A DNA stretch of 55,074 bases from Bacteroidales bacterium (lineage in GTDB: Bacteria; Bacteroidota; Bacteroidia; Bacteroidales; Bacteroidaceae): NCBI GenBank assembly GCA_015060885.1, contig SUXO01000012.1, positions 1-55,074 of the forward strand, in the 5' to 3' direction. The first letter of the stretch is position 1; each line of letters starts with the position of its first letter. The notes below the pieces were generated by a model. The model did no database searches, was not told where the DNA came from, and saw only the letters and a program-made list of their open reading frames with translations. Below, one piece after another: positions 37,129-45,887 of this stretch. The translations under genes were made by a program, and so were the position numbers.

Positions 37129-37175
37129 AATTTCACCACATTTAACCGAATTTCACCACAAATATCGTATTTTTG
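37129..37175 (+). promoter_or_regulatory. Direct repeats and -7 element upstream of the first acyl-CoA ligase
   Basis: AATTTCACCACA occurs twice, at 37129-37140 and 37149-37160, exactly 20 bp apart. TATTTTTG (37168-37175) follows at once. The repeats cover where the -33 element would be, as an activator or repressor site would. A second weak promoter (TTG, 21 bases, GAAATTTG) lies nearer the gene. Confidence 0.55.
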
Positions 37176-37342
37176 CCACTCGAACCACCTGTATATCGCC
37201 AAAATTGCAAAGTTTGGAAAGGAAAAACGAAATTTGCACCGGATTTAAAGTAAAAGAGCCCACCGTAAATGATAGATGCTTGCGACTTTTGGCGGTGTCA
37301 CGTTATGGGCGGTTCCTGTATTAACACTTAAAATAATCTGTT

Positions 37343-39022
37343 ATGAAACATTATTTGACCTGTGTCGAAGAAACAATCAAGAAACATTGGGATAGCCCTG
37401 CAATTTCAAATTATGGAGCAAATACCTATACCTATGCTCAGATTGCCGAACAAATTTCGAAACTGCACATTCTTTTCGATAAGTATAAAATAGAAAAAGG
37501 AGAGCACGTTGCAATATGCGCACGCAACTCGGCAGAGTGGTGTATAGCGTTCTTTGCCATAACATCGTATGGCGCAGTGGCAGTTCCTTTGTTGCCCGAC
37601 TTCCTTCCCCAGAACATTGCCGACCTTACAAAACTTTCGGACAGTCGTTTGCTCTTTGTCGACAAGAATATACTTGCTGCGCTCACTCGCGACAACCTGC
37701 TTGGAAGTTTTGCGGAGTTCGATAAACTCAATGGTATTATCGATATCGTAAAGTATGGAACAATAGATAGTTGTGGTTGTGAAGTTAAAGTGTTGCCCGA
37801 AGAGATAGAGGCTGCTTTCGCAACGCGTTTCCCCAAAGGCTTCACCCCTGCCGATGTGAAACTGGCAAGCGACGAGCTCGACAAGATAAATGTTATAAGC
37901 TACACTTCGGGAACAAGCAGTTCGCCAAAAGGTGTTATGTTGCCTGCCAAATCCTTGTCGGGTAACTTGGAACAGGCACGCAAGCTCGTGCCCATTGACG
38001 AGAACGATAAGATAACCTCTCTCTCCATCCTTCCTTTGGCTCACATCTTCGGCCTTGCATTCGATTTTATTTTCCTCTTTTGCAGTGCCTGCCACATACA
38101 TATCTTTACAGAACGCCCTGTGCCTGTGAGATTGTTGAAGGCTCTTTCCGATGTGAAACCCGCAATATTCCTCACCGTTCCCCTGTTGGTCGAAAAGATA
38201 TTCCGTTCAAAGGTTATCCCCACACTCAACAAGCCGGTGATGAAGTTCCTTACCGCAATTCCCTGGGTGCGCCAGGCTATATTCAAGAAGGTGCGTTCGA
38301 AGATACTCGATGTGTTCGGTGGCAATCTTGGCAAGTTCGGCTTCTTCATTGGTGGCGCAGCTATAAGCCGCGATGTGGATAAGGTGATGCAGAGGATTAA
38401 AATCCCCTATGCTGTGGGTTATGGTATGACAGAGTGTGGTCCCCTCATCAGCTATAAGGGCTGGGCTCACCCCACAATAAAGAACGTTGGCGGCGTAACA
38501 TCGCCCACATTGGAGTTCCGCATCGATTCCGACGCTCCTTCGCGCATCCCCGGCGAAATTCAGGTTCGCGGCGATGTGGTTACCACCGGCTATTACAAGA
38601 ACGAAGAGGCCACAAAGGCTTCATTCACAACCGATGGCTGGTTGAAGACCGGTGATATGGGTATTCAGGACCGTACAGGTACCGTATATATAAAGGGCCG
38701 TTGCAAGAATATGATTCTTACAGGTAGCGGGCAGAACATCTACCCCGAAGAGATAGAGGACCTTATAAACCAGCTCCCCTATGTGCTCGAATCGCTTGTA
38801 GTGGGCCGCAAACACTCAATAATAGCATTGGTGGTCCTTAACCCCGATGCAGTGAAGGCTGCTGGCATAAGCGAGGCCGAAGCGCAGGAAGCAACTGAAA
38901 AGGCTGTGCTTGCCTTGAACGAGAAACTCCCCGTTTACAGCCAGATAAGCCGCTGTGAAATGCGCCGCGAGCCATTTGAGAAGACTCCCAAATTGAGTAT
39001 CAAACGTTTTATGTACAATTAA
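37343..39022 (+). CDS. AMP-forming acyl-CoA ligase, paralogue 1
   Basis: 559 residues of the ANL (long-chain acyl-CoA synthetase-like) superfamily: activates a carboxylic acid with ATP, then forms a thioester. The AMP-binding loop SYTSGTSSSPKGVM is at about residue 189. Then come YGMTECGP (about 358), GEIQVRGD, the adenine/ribose site GWLKTGD (about 431) and the KGRCKNMI hinge. The C-terminal lysine region reads EKTPKLSIKR rather than the usual PKTxSGKIxR. No signal peptide; hydrophobic patches in the middle may associate with membrane. It is the first of three paralogues; paralogue 2 starts 39 bp downstream, so the two are one operon. The substrate is unknown. Confidence 0.9.
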   Translation: MKHYLTCVEETIKKHWDSPAISNYGANTYTYAQIAEQISKLHILFDKYKIEKGEHVAICARNSAEWCIAFFAITSYGAVAVPLLPDFLPQNIADLTKLSDSRLLFVDKNILAALTRDNLLGSFAEFDKLNGIIDIVKYGTIDSCGCEVKVLPEEIEAAFATRFPKGFTPADVKLASDELDKINVISYTSGTSSSPKGVMLPAKSLSGNLEQARKLVPIDENDKITSLSILPLAHIFGLAFDFIFLFCSACHIHIFTERPVPVRLLKALSDVKPAIFLTVPLLVEKIFRSKVIPTLNKPVMKFLTAIPWVRQAIFKKVRSKILDVFGGNLGKFGFFIGGAAISRDVDKVMQRIKIPYAVGYGMTECGPLISYKGWAHPTIKNVGGVTSPTLEFRIDSDAPSRIPGEIQVRGDVVTTGYYKNEEATKASFTTDGWLKTGDMGIQDRTGTVYIKGRCKNMILTGSGQNIYPEEIEDLINQLPYVLESLVVGRKHSIIALVVLNPDAVKAAGISEAEAQEATEKAVLALNEKLPVYSQISRCEMRREPFEKTPKLSIKRFMYN

Positions 39023-39061
39023 GCAAATCCTTTTATAATAAAAATATAAATTGATTAAAAG

Positions 39062-40738
39062 ATGAAACATTATCTTTCTTACATTGATGAGTCAATCAAG
39101 GCCAACTGGAAACGTCCTGCATTGACAAACTACGGTGCCAACACTTTCACATATGGTGATGTGGCATCGGAAATAGAGAAAATGCATATTCTTTTCGAGA
39201 AATGCGGTATTGCAAAAGGTGAAAAAATTGCTCTTTGCGCCCGTAGCCAGGCAGAGTGGTGCATCGCATACCTTTCGGTTGTAACTTACGACGCAGTGGT
39301 CGTTCCCTTGTTGCCCGATTTCTTGCCCCAAAACATAGCCGACCTTACCAAATTGTCGGATAGCCGTCTGCTGTTGGTCGACAAGAACATTATAGGAAAT
39401 CTTAACCGCGACAATATTACACCCCAATTTAACGATATCGAGAATTTTTGCGGCATTGTCGACTTGATCGGCATGCAGGTGCACGCCGATTGCAACGGCA
39501 TGCTCGCAAACATAAACGAAACCGTTGAGAAAACCTTTGCAACCCGTTTCCCCAATGGTGTTACAGCCAATCGCATCGACTATGCAAAAACCAATCTCGA
39601 TGCACTCTCGGTCATAAGCTACACATCGGGTACCAGCAGTTCGCCCAAAGGTGTTATGCTCAACGCGCTCTCTTTGTCGTCTAACGTTGAATATGCGCGT
39701 AATAACATTAAAGCAACACCCGAAGATGCACTCCTGTCTATACTTCCTTTGGCTCATATCTTTGGCCAAGTATTCGACTTCCTGTTCCCCATCTCGTCGG
39801 GTTCACACGTCAATATCTTTACCGAGAAACCTATCCCTGCGCGTCTGTTGAAGGCAATTGCCGATGTGAAACCCTTTATGTTCCTCACCGTGCCCTTGCT
39901 CATCGAGAAGATATTCCGTATGCGTGTTATGCCCACATTGAAGAAGCCTGCAATGAGAGTGTTGCTCGCAATCCCCGGCATCAAGTCGTTGTTGCTCGGC
40001 AAGGTGCGTAACAAGCTTGTTGCCACATTCGGTGGCAAGATTGTGAACGGCGGTGGTATCATCATCGGCGGTGCAGCCATAAGCAAGGATGTAGAGATGC
40101 TTATGCGCGAAATGAAATTCCCCTACACCGTAGGCTATGGTATGACAGAGTGTGGCCCCCTCATCAGCTACAAACCCTGGCAACGCTCGGTAGCACGCTC
40201 TTGCGGTGCTGTGGCACGTCCCGGTGTCATTGCACGCATCGACTCGGAGGACGCAACCAGAATCCCAGGTGAAATACAGGTAAAGGGCGATTCGGTTATG
40301 CTCGGTTATTACAAGAACGAAGAGGCCACAAAGGCTACCTTTACTGCCGACGGCTGGTTGAAGACCGGTGATATGGGTACAATCGACAAGGACGAAAACA
40401 TCTTCATAAAGGGGCGTTGCAAGAATATGATTCTCACCGCCAATGGACAGAATGTTTATCCCGAAGAGATTGAAGAACTTGTGAACCAGCTTCCTATGGT
40501 AATGGAATCGCTTGTCGTAGGCCGCAAGCACGGCCTTGCAGCACTCATAGTTCCTAATCCCGACGCAGTGAAAGAGGCCGGAATAACTCCGGAGGAGTTG
40601 CAGCAGATAATGGAGGAGAACCTCTTTGCGCTTAACGACCGCCTTCCGGCATACAGCAAGCTCACCATCTGTGAGATTATGGACGAACCCTTTGCAAAAA
40701 CTCCAAAGTTGAGTATAAAGAGATTTATGTATAAATAA
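39062..40738 (+). CDS. AMP-forming acyl-CoA ligase, paralogue 2
   Basis: 558 residues, closely similar to paralogue 1 along its length (for example an identical PLLPDFLPQNIADLTKLSDS stretch). The same motifs are present: SYTSGTSSSPKGVM, YGMTECGP, GWLKTGD, KGRCKNMI and a C-terminal EKTPKLSIKRFMY-like end (AKTPKLSIKRFMY). It is co-transcribed with paralogue 1 and ends at a strong terminator. It probably activates a related but different fatty or aromatic acid. Two tandem close paralogues with kept motifs suggest that both are functional. Confidence 0.9.
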   Translation: MKHYLSYIDESIKANWKRPALTNYGANTFTYGDVASEIEKMHILFEKCGIAKGEKIALCARSQAEWCIAYLSVVTYDAVVVPLLPDFLPQNIADLTKLSDSRLLLVDKNIIGNLNRDNITPQFNDIENFCGIVDLIGMQVHADCNGMLANINETVEKTFATRFPNGVTANRIDYAKTNLDALSVISYTSGTSSSPKGVMLNALSLSSNVEYARNNIKATPEDALLSILPLAHIFGQVFDFLFPISSGSHVNIFTEKPIPARLLKAIADVKPFMFLTVPLLIEKIFRMRVMPTLKKPAMRVLLAIPGIKSLLLGKVRNKLVATFGGKIVNGGGIIIGGAAISKDVEMLMREMKFPYTVGYGMTECGPLISYKPWQRSVARSCGAVARPGVIARIDSEDATRIPGEIQVKGDSVMLGYYKNEEATKATFTADGWLKTGDMGTIDKDENIFIKGRCKNMILTANGQNVYPEEIEELVNQLPMVMESLVVGRKHGLAALIVPNPDAVKEAGITPEELQQIMEENLFALNDRLPAYSKLTICEIMDEPFAKTPKLSIKRFMYK

Positions 40739-40769
40739 TATTTTTGATTGTAGATTATTTTATTTGTGT

Positions 40770-40805
40770 GCGAGCAGGCTTTTTATAGCTTGCTCGCTCT
40801 TTTTG
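40770..40805 (+). terminator. Terminator after acyl-CoA ligase paralogue 2
   Basis: GCGAGCAGGC pairs with GCTTGCTCGC (one mismatch), followed by TCTTTTTG. Confidence 0.8.
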
Positions 40806-40812
40806 GGTTCAA

Positions 40813-40992
40813 TAGCAAAAAGGTGTGGGCACTCACTATATACGATTCTAAACATTCTTGTTTTTCACTTCTCGGTGTTATTTGTCGGTTATTCTCTCAT
40901 CGGAAATATATCTTTGATGTTCTTTGTCGCGCAAAGAACCAAACGCCCGGCACGCGAGAAAAATCAGTCGCTCGGTTCTTTGTTCACGTCGC
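40813..40992 (+). repeat. Dispersed repeat, copy A
   Basis: These 180 bp match 54895-55074 without gaps and with about eight mismatches. The copy at the window end is cut off, so the unit is longer; here it may continue to about 41226, where composition changes. It includes the hairpin GTTCTTTG-TCGCG-CAAAGAAC at 40919-40939. Overlapping frames are open through it, but I do not call a gene. The rest of the 846-bp gap (40993-41531) holds no supported gene. Confidence 0.85.
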
Positions 40993-41531
40993 AGAAAGGC
41001 GAGCCCTCAGTCGAACCTCCCTTGCCGTGTTTATCTTTCTCGTATTTGCAGGGTGCTGCGGGACTTCCTCAGTTAGTTGCCTTGCGGCACCTAACTCGCG
41101 GGCAAACATTCCTCGCACTCTCTCCTGCAAATACTCGGATAAACACTGTGATTTTAACGGTGCCGGTTTCTTTTTAAAATTACCATTGCAGGAGATAATC
41201 GTCGCCGAAAGCGAAAATAACGATTAAGCGAAAGTAAGAAGGTAAATTTATTTGCATTATGCCGAGCGTGAGTTATTTCGTTGTACAAAGGGCAGCGTGA
41301 GGGAGCACAACTTATTAAAGTATCAATTTGTCCACACTAAATTTCTACTGAACCTCTTTTTGCTTTTATTTGTAAATGAATGTTAAAATTTTGCGCGCAA
41401 AAGTCCTGTTGTATTAGAAAAATTGCACAATTCGAGTTAATTTGTGCATAATTTCTTTGCCCTTTAAGAAAAAAGAGAGATATTTGCGCCCAAAATATGA
41501 GTAAGATGTTCGAAAAAATGCAAATTATGAA

Positions 41532-41539
41532 TATTTTTG
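41532..41539 (+). promoter_or_regulatory. -7 element of acyl-CoA ligase paralogue 3
   Basis: TATTTTTG, 47 bp before the start codon. A separate promoter fits the terminator and repeat that split paralogue 3 from the first two. Confidence 0.5.
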
Positions 41540-41586
41540 CCTGTGGCTACAAATAAAATAATCAATCATACAATCAAATATTAGCA

Positions 41587-43266
41587 ATGAAACATTTTTT
41601 AAGTTACATCAATGACTCAATAAAGACTCATTGGGACAAGCCGGCCATTACCAATTTCGGTGCCGAAACATACACCTATGGGCAACTGGCCGAAGGTATA
41701 GAAAAGTATCACATCTTCTTTGAGGAAGCAGGCATAAAGAAAGGCGATAAAGTAGCTCTCTATGCACGCAACTCGGCCGAGTGGGCCATAGCCTATTTTG
41801 CCACTCTCACATACGATGCAGTTACTGTTCCCTTCCTCCCCGACTTCCTTCCCTCGGCAGTGGTGGAGCTTTCCTGCTTCTCTGATTGCAAGGTTATCAT
41901 TGCCGACGAGATTGCAATCAACGGAATTAAGGCCGATGAAAAATTGATTCCTCAACTCGAAACAATAAAAGGCTTTGCTGGAATAATTAACGTTAAGGAT
42001 ATCAGTGTAGTATACGCAAGCATTGAAAGCTTTGCGAATGCCGGCAAAGATATTCAGTCGCACTACTCTTCGCGCTTCCCCGATGGCCTTACTCCTGCCC
42101 TTGTGAACTATTATAAGGAAGAAAAGGATATGGAAGCTGTCGTTGAGATAAGCTTTACATCGGGTACAACAAGCGCAACCTCAAAAGGCGTTGTTCTGCC
42201 CGCACGTTCACTCTCGGTAAACCTCGAATTCGGTCGTCGTGAGGTACCCGCTTGCGTCGACGGTCACATATTTGCCATCCTTCCTATGGCCCATATGTTC
42301 GGCCAGACATTCGACGTGCTTTTCCCCTTGTCGAGCGGTTGCCACGTATTCGTTATGCCCGGCAAGCCCACACCCGCCCGTTTACTTGGCGGCCTTGCAA
42401 TAGTAAAGCCTTTTATGTTCCTCACCGTTCCAATGGTTATCGAAAAGATATTCAAGTCGAAGGTGTTCCCCCAATTGCGCAAATTCCCCGCAAAATATCT
42501 GCTTAAAGTACCCTTGCTCGATAAACTTGTGCTTAACAAGGTGCGCAAAGCACTTCTCGATGCATTCGGTAATGGTTTCACGGTGGGAATGATAATTGGC
42601 GGTGCAGCACTCAACCGCGAAGTAGAGGACCTGCTCAAACGAATGAAGTTCCCCTATGTTGTAGGTTACGGTATGACCGAGTGTGGTCCCCTTATCTCTT
42701 ACCGCGACAAGAGCGAGTATGTGAAATACTCTTGCGGTACAGCAGCACATCCCATTGAACTGCGTATCGATTCGGCCAACCCTCGTCGTGTGCTTGGCGA
42801 AATTCAGGTAAAAGGCGATGCCGTAATGCTTGGCTATTACAATAACGAAGAGGCTACAAAAAGCACCTTTACAGCCGACGGCTGGTTGAAAACCGGCGAT
42901 ATGGGCTTGCTCGATGCCAAGAATAACCTATTTATAAAGGGCCGTTGCAAGAATATGATTCTCACAGGTAGTGGGCAAAACATCTACCCCGAAGAGATAG
43001 AGGACAAGATAAACAACCTCCCCTATGTTATGGAATCATTGGTTGTTGGCCGCAAGAACGCCATAGTTGCATTGGTTGTTCCCGACTACGATGCCGGCAA
43101 GAAAGACGGCCTTTCGGAGGAAGAACTCAACAAACTCGTCAACGACAATGTACTTGCACTTAACGATGAGCTAGCAGCATACAGCAAAATTGGTTATACT
43201 GAAATGCGTCGCGACCCATTTGAGAAGACTCCCAAGCAGAGTATCCGTCGTTTTATGTATAGCTGA
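41587..43266 (+). CDS. AMP-forming acyl-CoA ligase, paralogue 3
   Basis: 559 residues, the most diverged of the three. The overall motif order is kept (YGMTECGP, GWLKTGD, KGRCKNMI). However, the AMP-binding loop reads SFTSGTTSATSKGVV, one residue longer than in its neighbours and without the proline before KG. The C-terminal end is EKTPKQSIRRFMY. These changes may alter nucleotide binding or specificity. It has its own upstream -7 box and downstream terminator, and lies 848 bp from paralogue 2 across a dispersed repeat. Substrate unknown. Confidence 0.9.
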   Translation: MKHFLSYINDSIKTHWDKPAITNFGAETYTYGQLAEGIEKYHIFFEEAGIKKGDKVALYARNSAEWAIAYFATLTYDAVTVPFLPDFLPSAVVELSCFSDCKVIIADEIAINGIKADEKLIPQLETIKGFAGIINVKDISVVYASIESFANAGKDIQSHYSSRFPDGLTPALVNYYKEEKDMEAVVEISFTSGTTSATSKGVVLPARSLSVNLEFGRREVPACVDGHIFAILPMAHMFGQTFDVLFPLSSGCHVFVMPGKPTPARLLGGLAIVKPFMFLTVPMVIEKIFKSKVFPQLRKFPAKYLLKVPLLDKLVLNKVRKALLDAFGNGFTVGMIIGGAALNREVEDLLKRMKFPYVVGYGMTECGPLISYRDKSEYVKYSCGTAAHPIELRIDSANPRRVLGEIQVKGDAVMLGYYNNEEATKSTFTADGWLKTGDMGLLDAKNNLFIKGRCKNMILTGSGQNIYPEEIEDKINNLPYVMESLVVGRKNAIVALVVPDYDAGKKDGLSEEELNKLVNDNVLALNDELAAYSKIGYTEMRRDPFEKTPKQSIRRFMYS

Positions 43267-43287
43267 TTCTTACATAATGAGCATAGA

Positions 43288-43319
43288 ATTATGGGGTGCA
43301 AGAAATTGCACCCCATAAT
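43288..43319 (+). terminator. Terminator after acyl-CoA ligase paralogue 3
   Basis: ATTATGGGGTGCAA and TTGCACCCCATAAT form a 14-bp perfect stem with loop GAAA, then CTTTTAA. Confidence 0.85.
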
Positions 43320-43462
43320 CTTTTAAGTAGATTTGTTGTAAAAATAATTTACCAATTAAGCCTTGCTGAAATTCGCTTCGTTTCAAACGTAGTCCCGGCT
43401 TTAATAAGGCTAATAAGTGTGTCAAAACAGAATTATGCTGTTTTATCTGCGAATACATTTAT

Positions 43463-44480
43463 CATTATATTCACTTAAATTCTACATCAAACCACAACAG
43501 GTAGGCTATACAGACCTGATACATCTGAGTTGTATCTACTTAAAATTCTACATCAAACCACAACTTAAAAGTGTCCGGCAGCGCAGTGTTGCAGTTATAT
43601 CCACTTAAAATTCTACATCAAACCACAACTACGATTATAGCAAGTATAATTTCAGGCGGGTTGTATCTACTTAAAATTCTACATCAAACCACAACACACT
43701 TTAAGTTATGACTTTTGAACTAGGGTTGTATTTACTTAAAATTCTACATCAAACCACAACCCAATTCGACAAAATAAAGGAGCCCTCCTCGTTGTATTTA
43801 CTTAAAATTCTACATCAAACCACAACGTATTTGTCGTGCTCTTATCGACCTTGCTGTTGTATTTACTTAAAATTCCACATCAAACCACAACAAAGACTAT
43901 TTGCAATGCTCTTAGCATAGGTTGTATCTACTTAAAATTCCACATCAAACCACAACTCCGGCTGCTACTACATTTACATCAGACCAGTTGTATCTACTTA
44001 AAATTCCACATCAAACCACAACCGTGTCGATGATAAGGCCTATGACCAGTTTGTTGTATCTACTTAAAATTCCACATCAAACCACAACAAGTCGCCTGTG
44101 ACTATTGGCACCGTTGTGTTGTATCTACTTAAAATTCCACATCAAACCACAACCGTGAACCTTTACCCCCTGACGGCCTCGGCGTTGTATCTACTTAAAA
44201 TTCCACATCAAACCACAACTTGTGGGACTATATGAAGTTGCCAACATAGTTGTATCTACTTAAAATTCCACATCAAACCACAACGCCATTGATAGGCTCC
44301 TTTCAGAAGGTGTTGTTGTATCTACTTAAAATTCCACATCAAACCACAACTATTTCGCTAATACTGCTGATACTTTGTTGTTGTATCTACTTAAAATTCC
44401 ACATCAAACCACAACTCTTAGGTGTTATCTATTCATTATGTTAAGTTGTATCTACTTAAAATTCCACATCAAACCACAAC
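43463..44480 (-). CRISPR. Type II-C CRISPR array, 16 repeats and 15 spacers
   Basis: Repeats are 36 bp, spacers 29-30 bp. Read on the crRNA (minus) strand, the repeat begins GTTGTGGTTTGATGT and ends GTAGATACAAC. The leftmost repeat (43463-43498) is degenerate and one base short, as at a leader-distal end, so the leader is on the right next to cas2. Repeat starts are about 43529, 43594, 43660, 43725, 43791, 43856, 43921, 43987, 44053, 44118, 44184, 44249, 44315, 44380 and 44445. The six leader-distal repeats have TTCTACAT on the plus strand where the ten proximal ones have TTCCACAT. I found no spacer match inside this window by eye. Confidence 0.98.
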
Positions 44481-44616
44481 CTATGTATTCTTTTTTATTG
44501 ATATATCGTAAGTTATGGTGCTTTTTGTAAAATAAAAAGCACATATTTTCCTTCAAAGGAAGTGGAATGATGCGTTTTTTTAATTCTAAATATCTTTTTG
44601 GTTTACCACAAAAATA
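44481..44616 (-). promoter_or_regulatory. CRISPR leader with pre-crRNA promoter
   Basis: An A/T-rich 136-bp region between cas2 and the array. The minus strand has TATTTTTG (44609-44616), a match to the -7 box, which would start a leader of about 120 nt. A 9-bp hairpin GTGCTTTTT/AAAAAGCAC lies at 44517-44541. Confidence 0.6.
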
Positions 44617-44650
44617 ATAAATATTTCAATATGGTCGGTTAGTGCACCTG

Positions 44651-44989
44651 TTAAAATAATTCCAGTTGTTGCACAGCCTCGGGTTTTGCTTTTTCAATTT
44701 TTCCCCAAAAGTTATGCATCTCGCTGAATTGTTTGTCGGTAACACCAAGCACGTTTATATGCCCTGTTGCCGGTATAAGCTTTTTTACCCTTCCAACGTG
44801 TGCTTTCATACTCTCCTTTGAACCGCAATGGCGGGTATATACCGAGTATTGCATCATAGTAAACCCGTCCTTTTCTAGCCCCTTGCGAAAAAGGTTGGCA
44901 TTGCGTCTCTCGCTTTTGGTGCCGGTGGGTAGGTCGAAGAATACAAACAACCACATGACGTGATAGGCATTTAAACGTGTTTCGTTCAT
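44651..44989 (-). CDS. cas2: CRISPR-associated endonuclease Cas2
   Basis: 112 residues. Together with Cas1 it forms the spacer integration complex. The ferredoxin-like start is MWLFVFFDLPTGT with the conserved aspartate, preceded by an 11-residue extension. QYSVYTRHC is the second family segment. It begins 4 bp after the cas1 stop. The start at 44989 fits this spacing; an internal ATG at codon 12 is less likely. Confidence 0.97.
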   Translation of the reverse strand: MNETRLNAYHVMWLFVFFDLPTGTKSERRNANLFRKGLEKDGFTMMQYSVYTRHCGSKESMKAHVGRVKKLIPATGHINVLGVTDKQFSEMHNFWGKIEKAKPEAVQQLELF

Positions 44990-44993
44990 TGGG

Positions 44994-45881
44994 CTATTTC
45001 AATTGTGGGTAAACAATCTTTTTTATTGTTCCATTAAAACATTTTACCAATGATGCGCTTGTACTTGTGAGTGCAACTTCCAATGGGCGTGTTATTTTCC
45101 CAAAGTGGGTATCGGTGAATAAGAGCCGTACTATTTCGGCTTTTACCTCTTTTGTCAGTTCGTGCTCTCCATTTGCATATAGGTTGAATATTATTTCGTC
45201 GACATATGGGCGGTAAGGTTCCATTATGTCATCGGCAAGTGGAAAAGAGTTATAACGGTTGCGATGGAAAATGCCTATTGCTGGCAAAAGTCCCGACCCC
45301 ATAAGAGCACGTGCCGTGGCTGCTCTTAACAATGTGTAGCCATAATTCAGCAGGTTGTTGGGTGCTACTCCCTCTCGTGAACGTACAAAGTCGTTACCGA
45401 ACAATTCGTTCCAATAGATGCGTGCGGCAGCACCTTCACGGTTCTCGTTGTCACCGCTTTTTACATTGGTGTAGTATGGTTTAAGTTTCTCACCTTCTTT
45501 ACCCAGTTTATTGAGCAAGGCTGCCTGGTTGCGTATCTTTGCTTCAACAGTCTGTTTCCACAAACTCTTTTTTATGGGTTCGCTTGCGTCTATCTGTGAG
45601 TGATAACTTTCGCCTTGTGTCTTGTTCGAATCGAGGTTCATCAGCATTGCATTAGGCATACAATTACTGCCGCAGAATATGACAGAAACATTGTTGTCCG
45701 ACAATGCATTAAGCAACGGCAGAGTTATGTTGGTCTGCTGGTGTTCCAGAATTACAAAGCCGATATCCTCAATAGGTATACTTTTCTGTATATCGGGCAT
45801 TTCGCGAGTCTTTATAATCATTTGATTGTTTTTCAGGCTCAGCGAGTAGGGGGTTGTGAAAAATAGTGCGCGTTTGAGCAT
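44994..45881 (-). CDS. cas1: CRISPR-associated integrase Cas1 (type II)
   Basis: 295 residues, the short type II form. It integrates new spacers at the leader-proximal repeat. The N-terminal beta part (MLKRALFFTTPYSLSLKNNQM in part) is followed by a helical catalytic domain. The metal-binding residues are seen in YWNELFG (glutamate), GIFHRNRYNSFPLADDIMEP in part (histidine and aspartate). It starts 6 bp after the cas9 stop. Confidence 0.98.
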   Translation of the reverse strand: MLKRALFFTTPYSLSLKNNQMIIKTREMPDIQKSIPIEDIGFVILEHQQTNITLPLLNALSDNNVSVIFCGSNCMPNAMLMNLDSNKTQGESYHSQIDASEPIKKSLWKQTVEAKIRNQAALLNKLGKEGEKLKPYYTNVKSGDNENREGAAARIYWNELFGNDFVRSREGVAPNNLLNYGYTLLRAATARALMGSGLLPAIGIFHRNRYNSFPLADDIMEPYRPYVDEIIFNLYANGEHELTKEVKAEIVRLLFTDTHFGKITRPLEVALTSTSASLVKCFNGTIKKIVYPQLK

Positions 45882-45887
45882 TGTGGG

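Noticed and set aside
37103-37324. 73-codon frame upstream of acyl-CoA ligase 1
   Set aside because: Covers promoter elements and has no family features.
40764-41227. Overlapping open frames of 137 and 153 codons in the gap between ligase paralogues 2 and 3
   Set aside because: They lie in a dispersed repeat, start within the preceding terminator, and most differences between repeat copies A and B change the amino acid; no recognisable domain.
43417-44444. Several 60-70 codon frames across 43.4-44.4 kb
   Set aside because: These are translations of CRISPR repeats and spacers.
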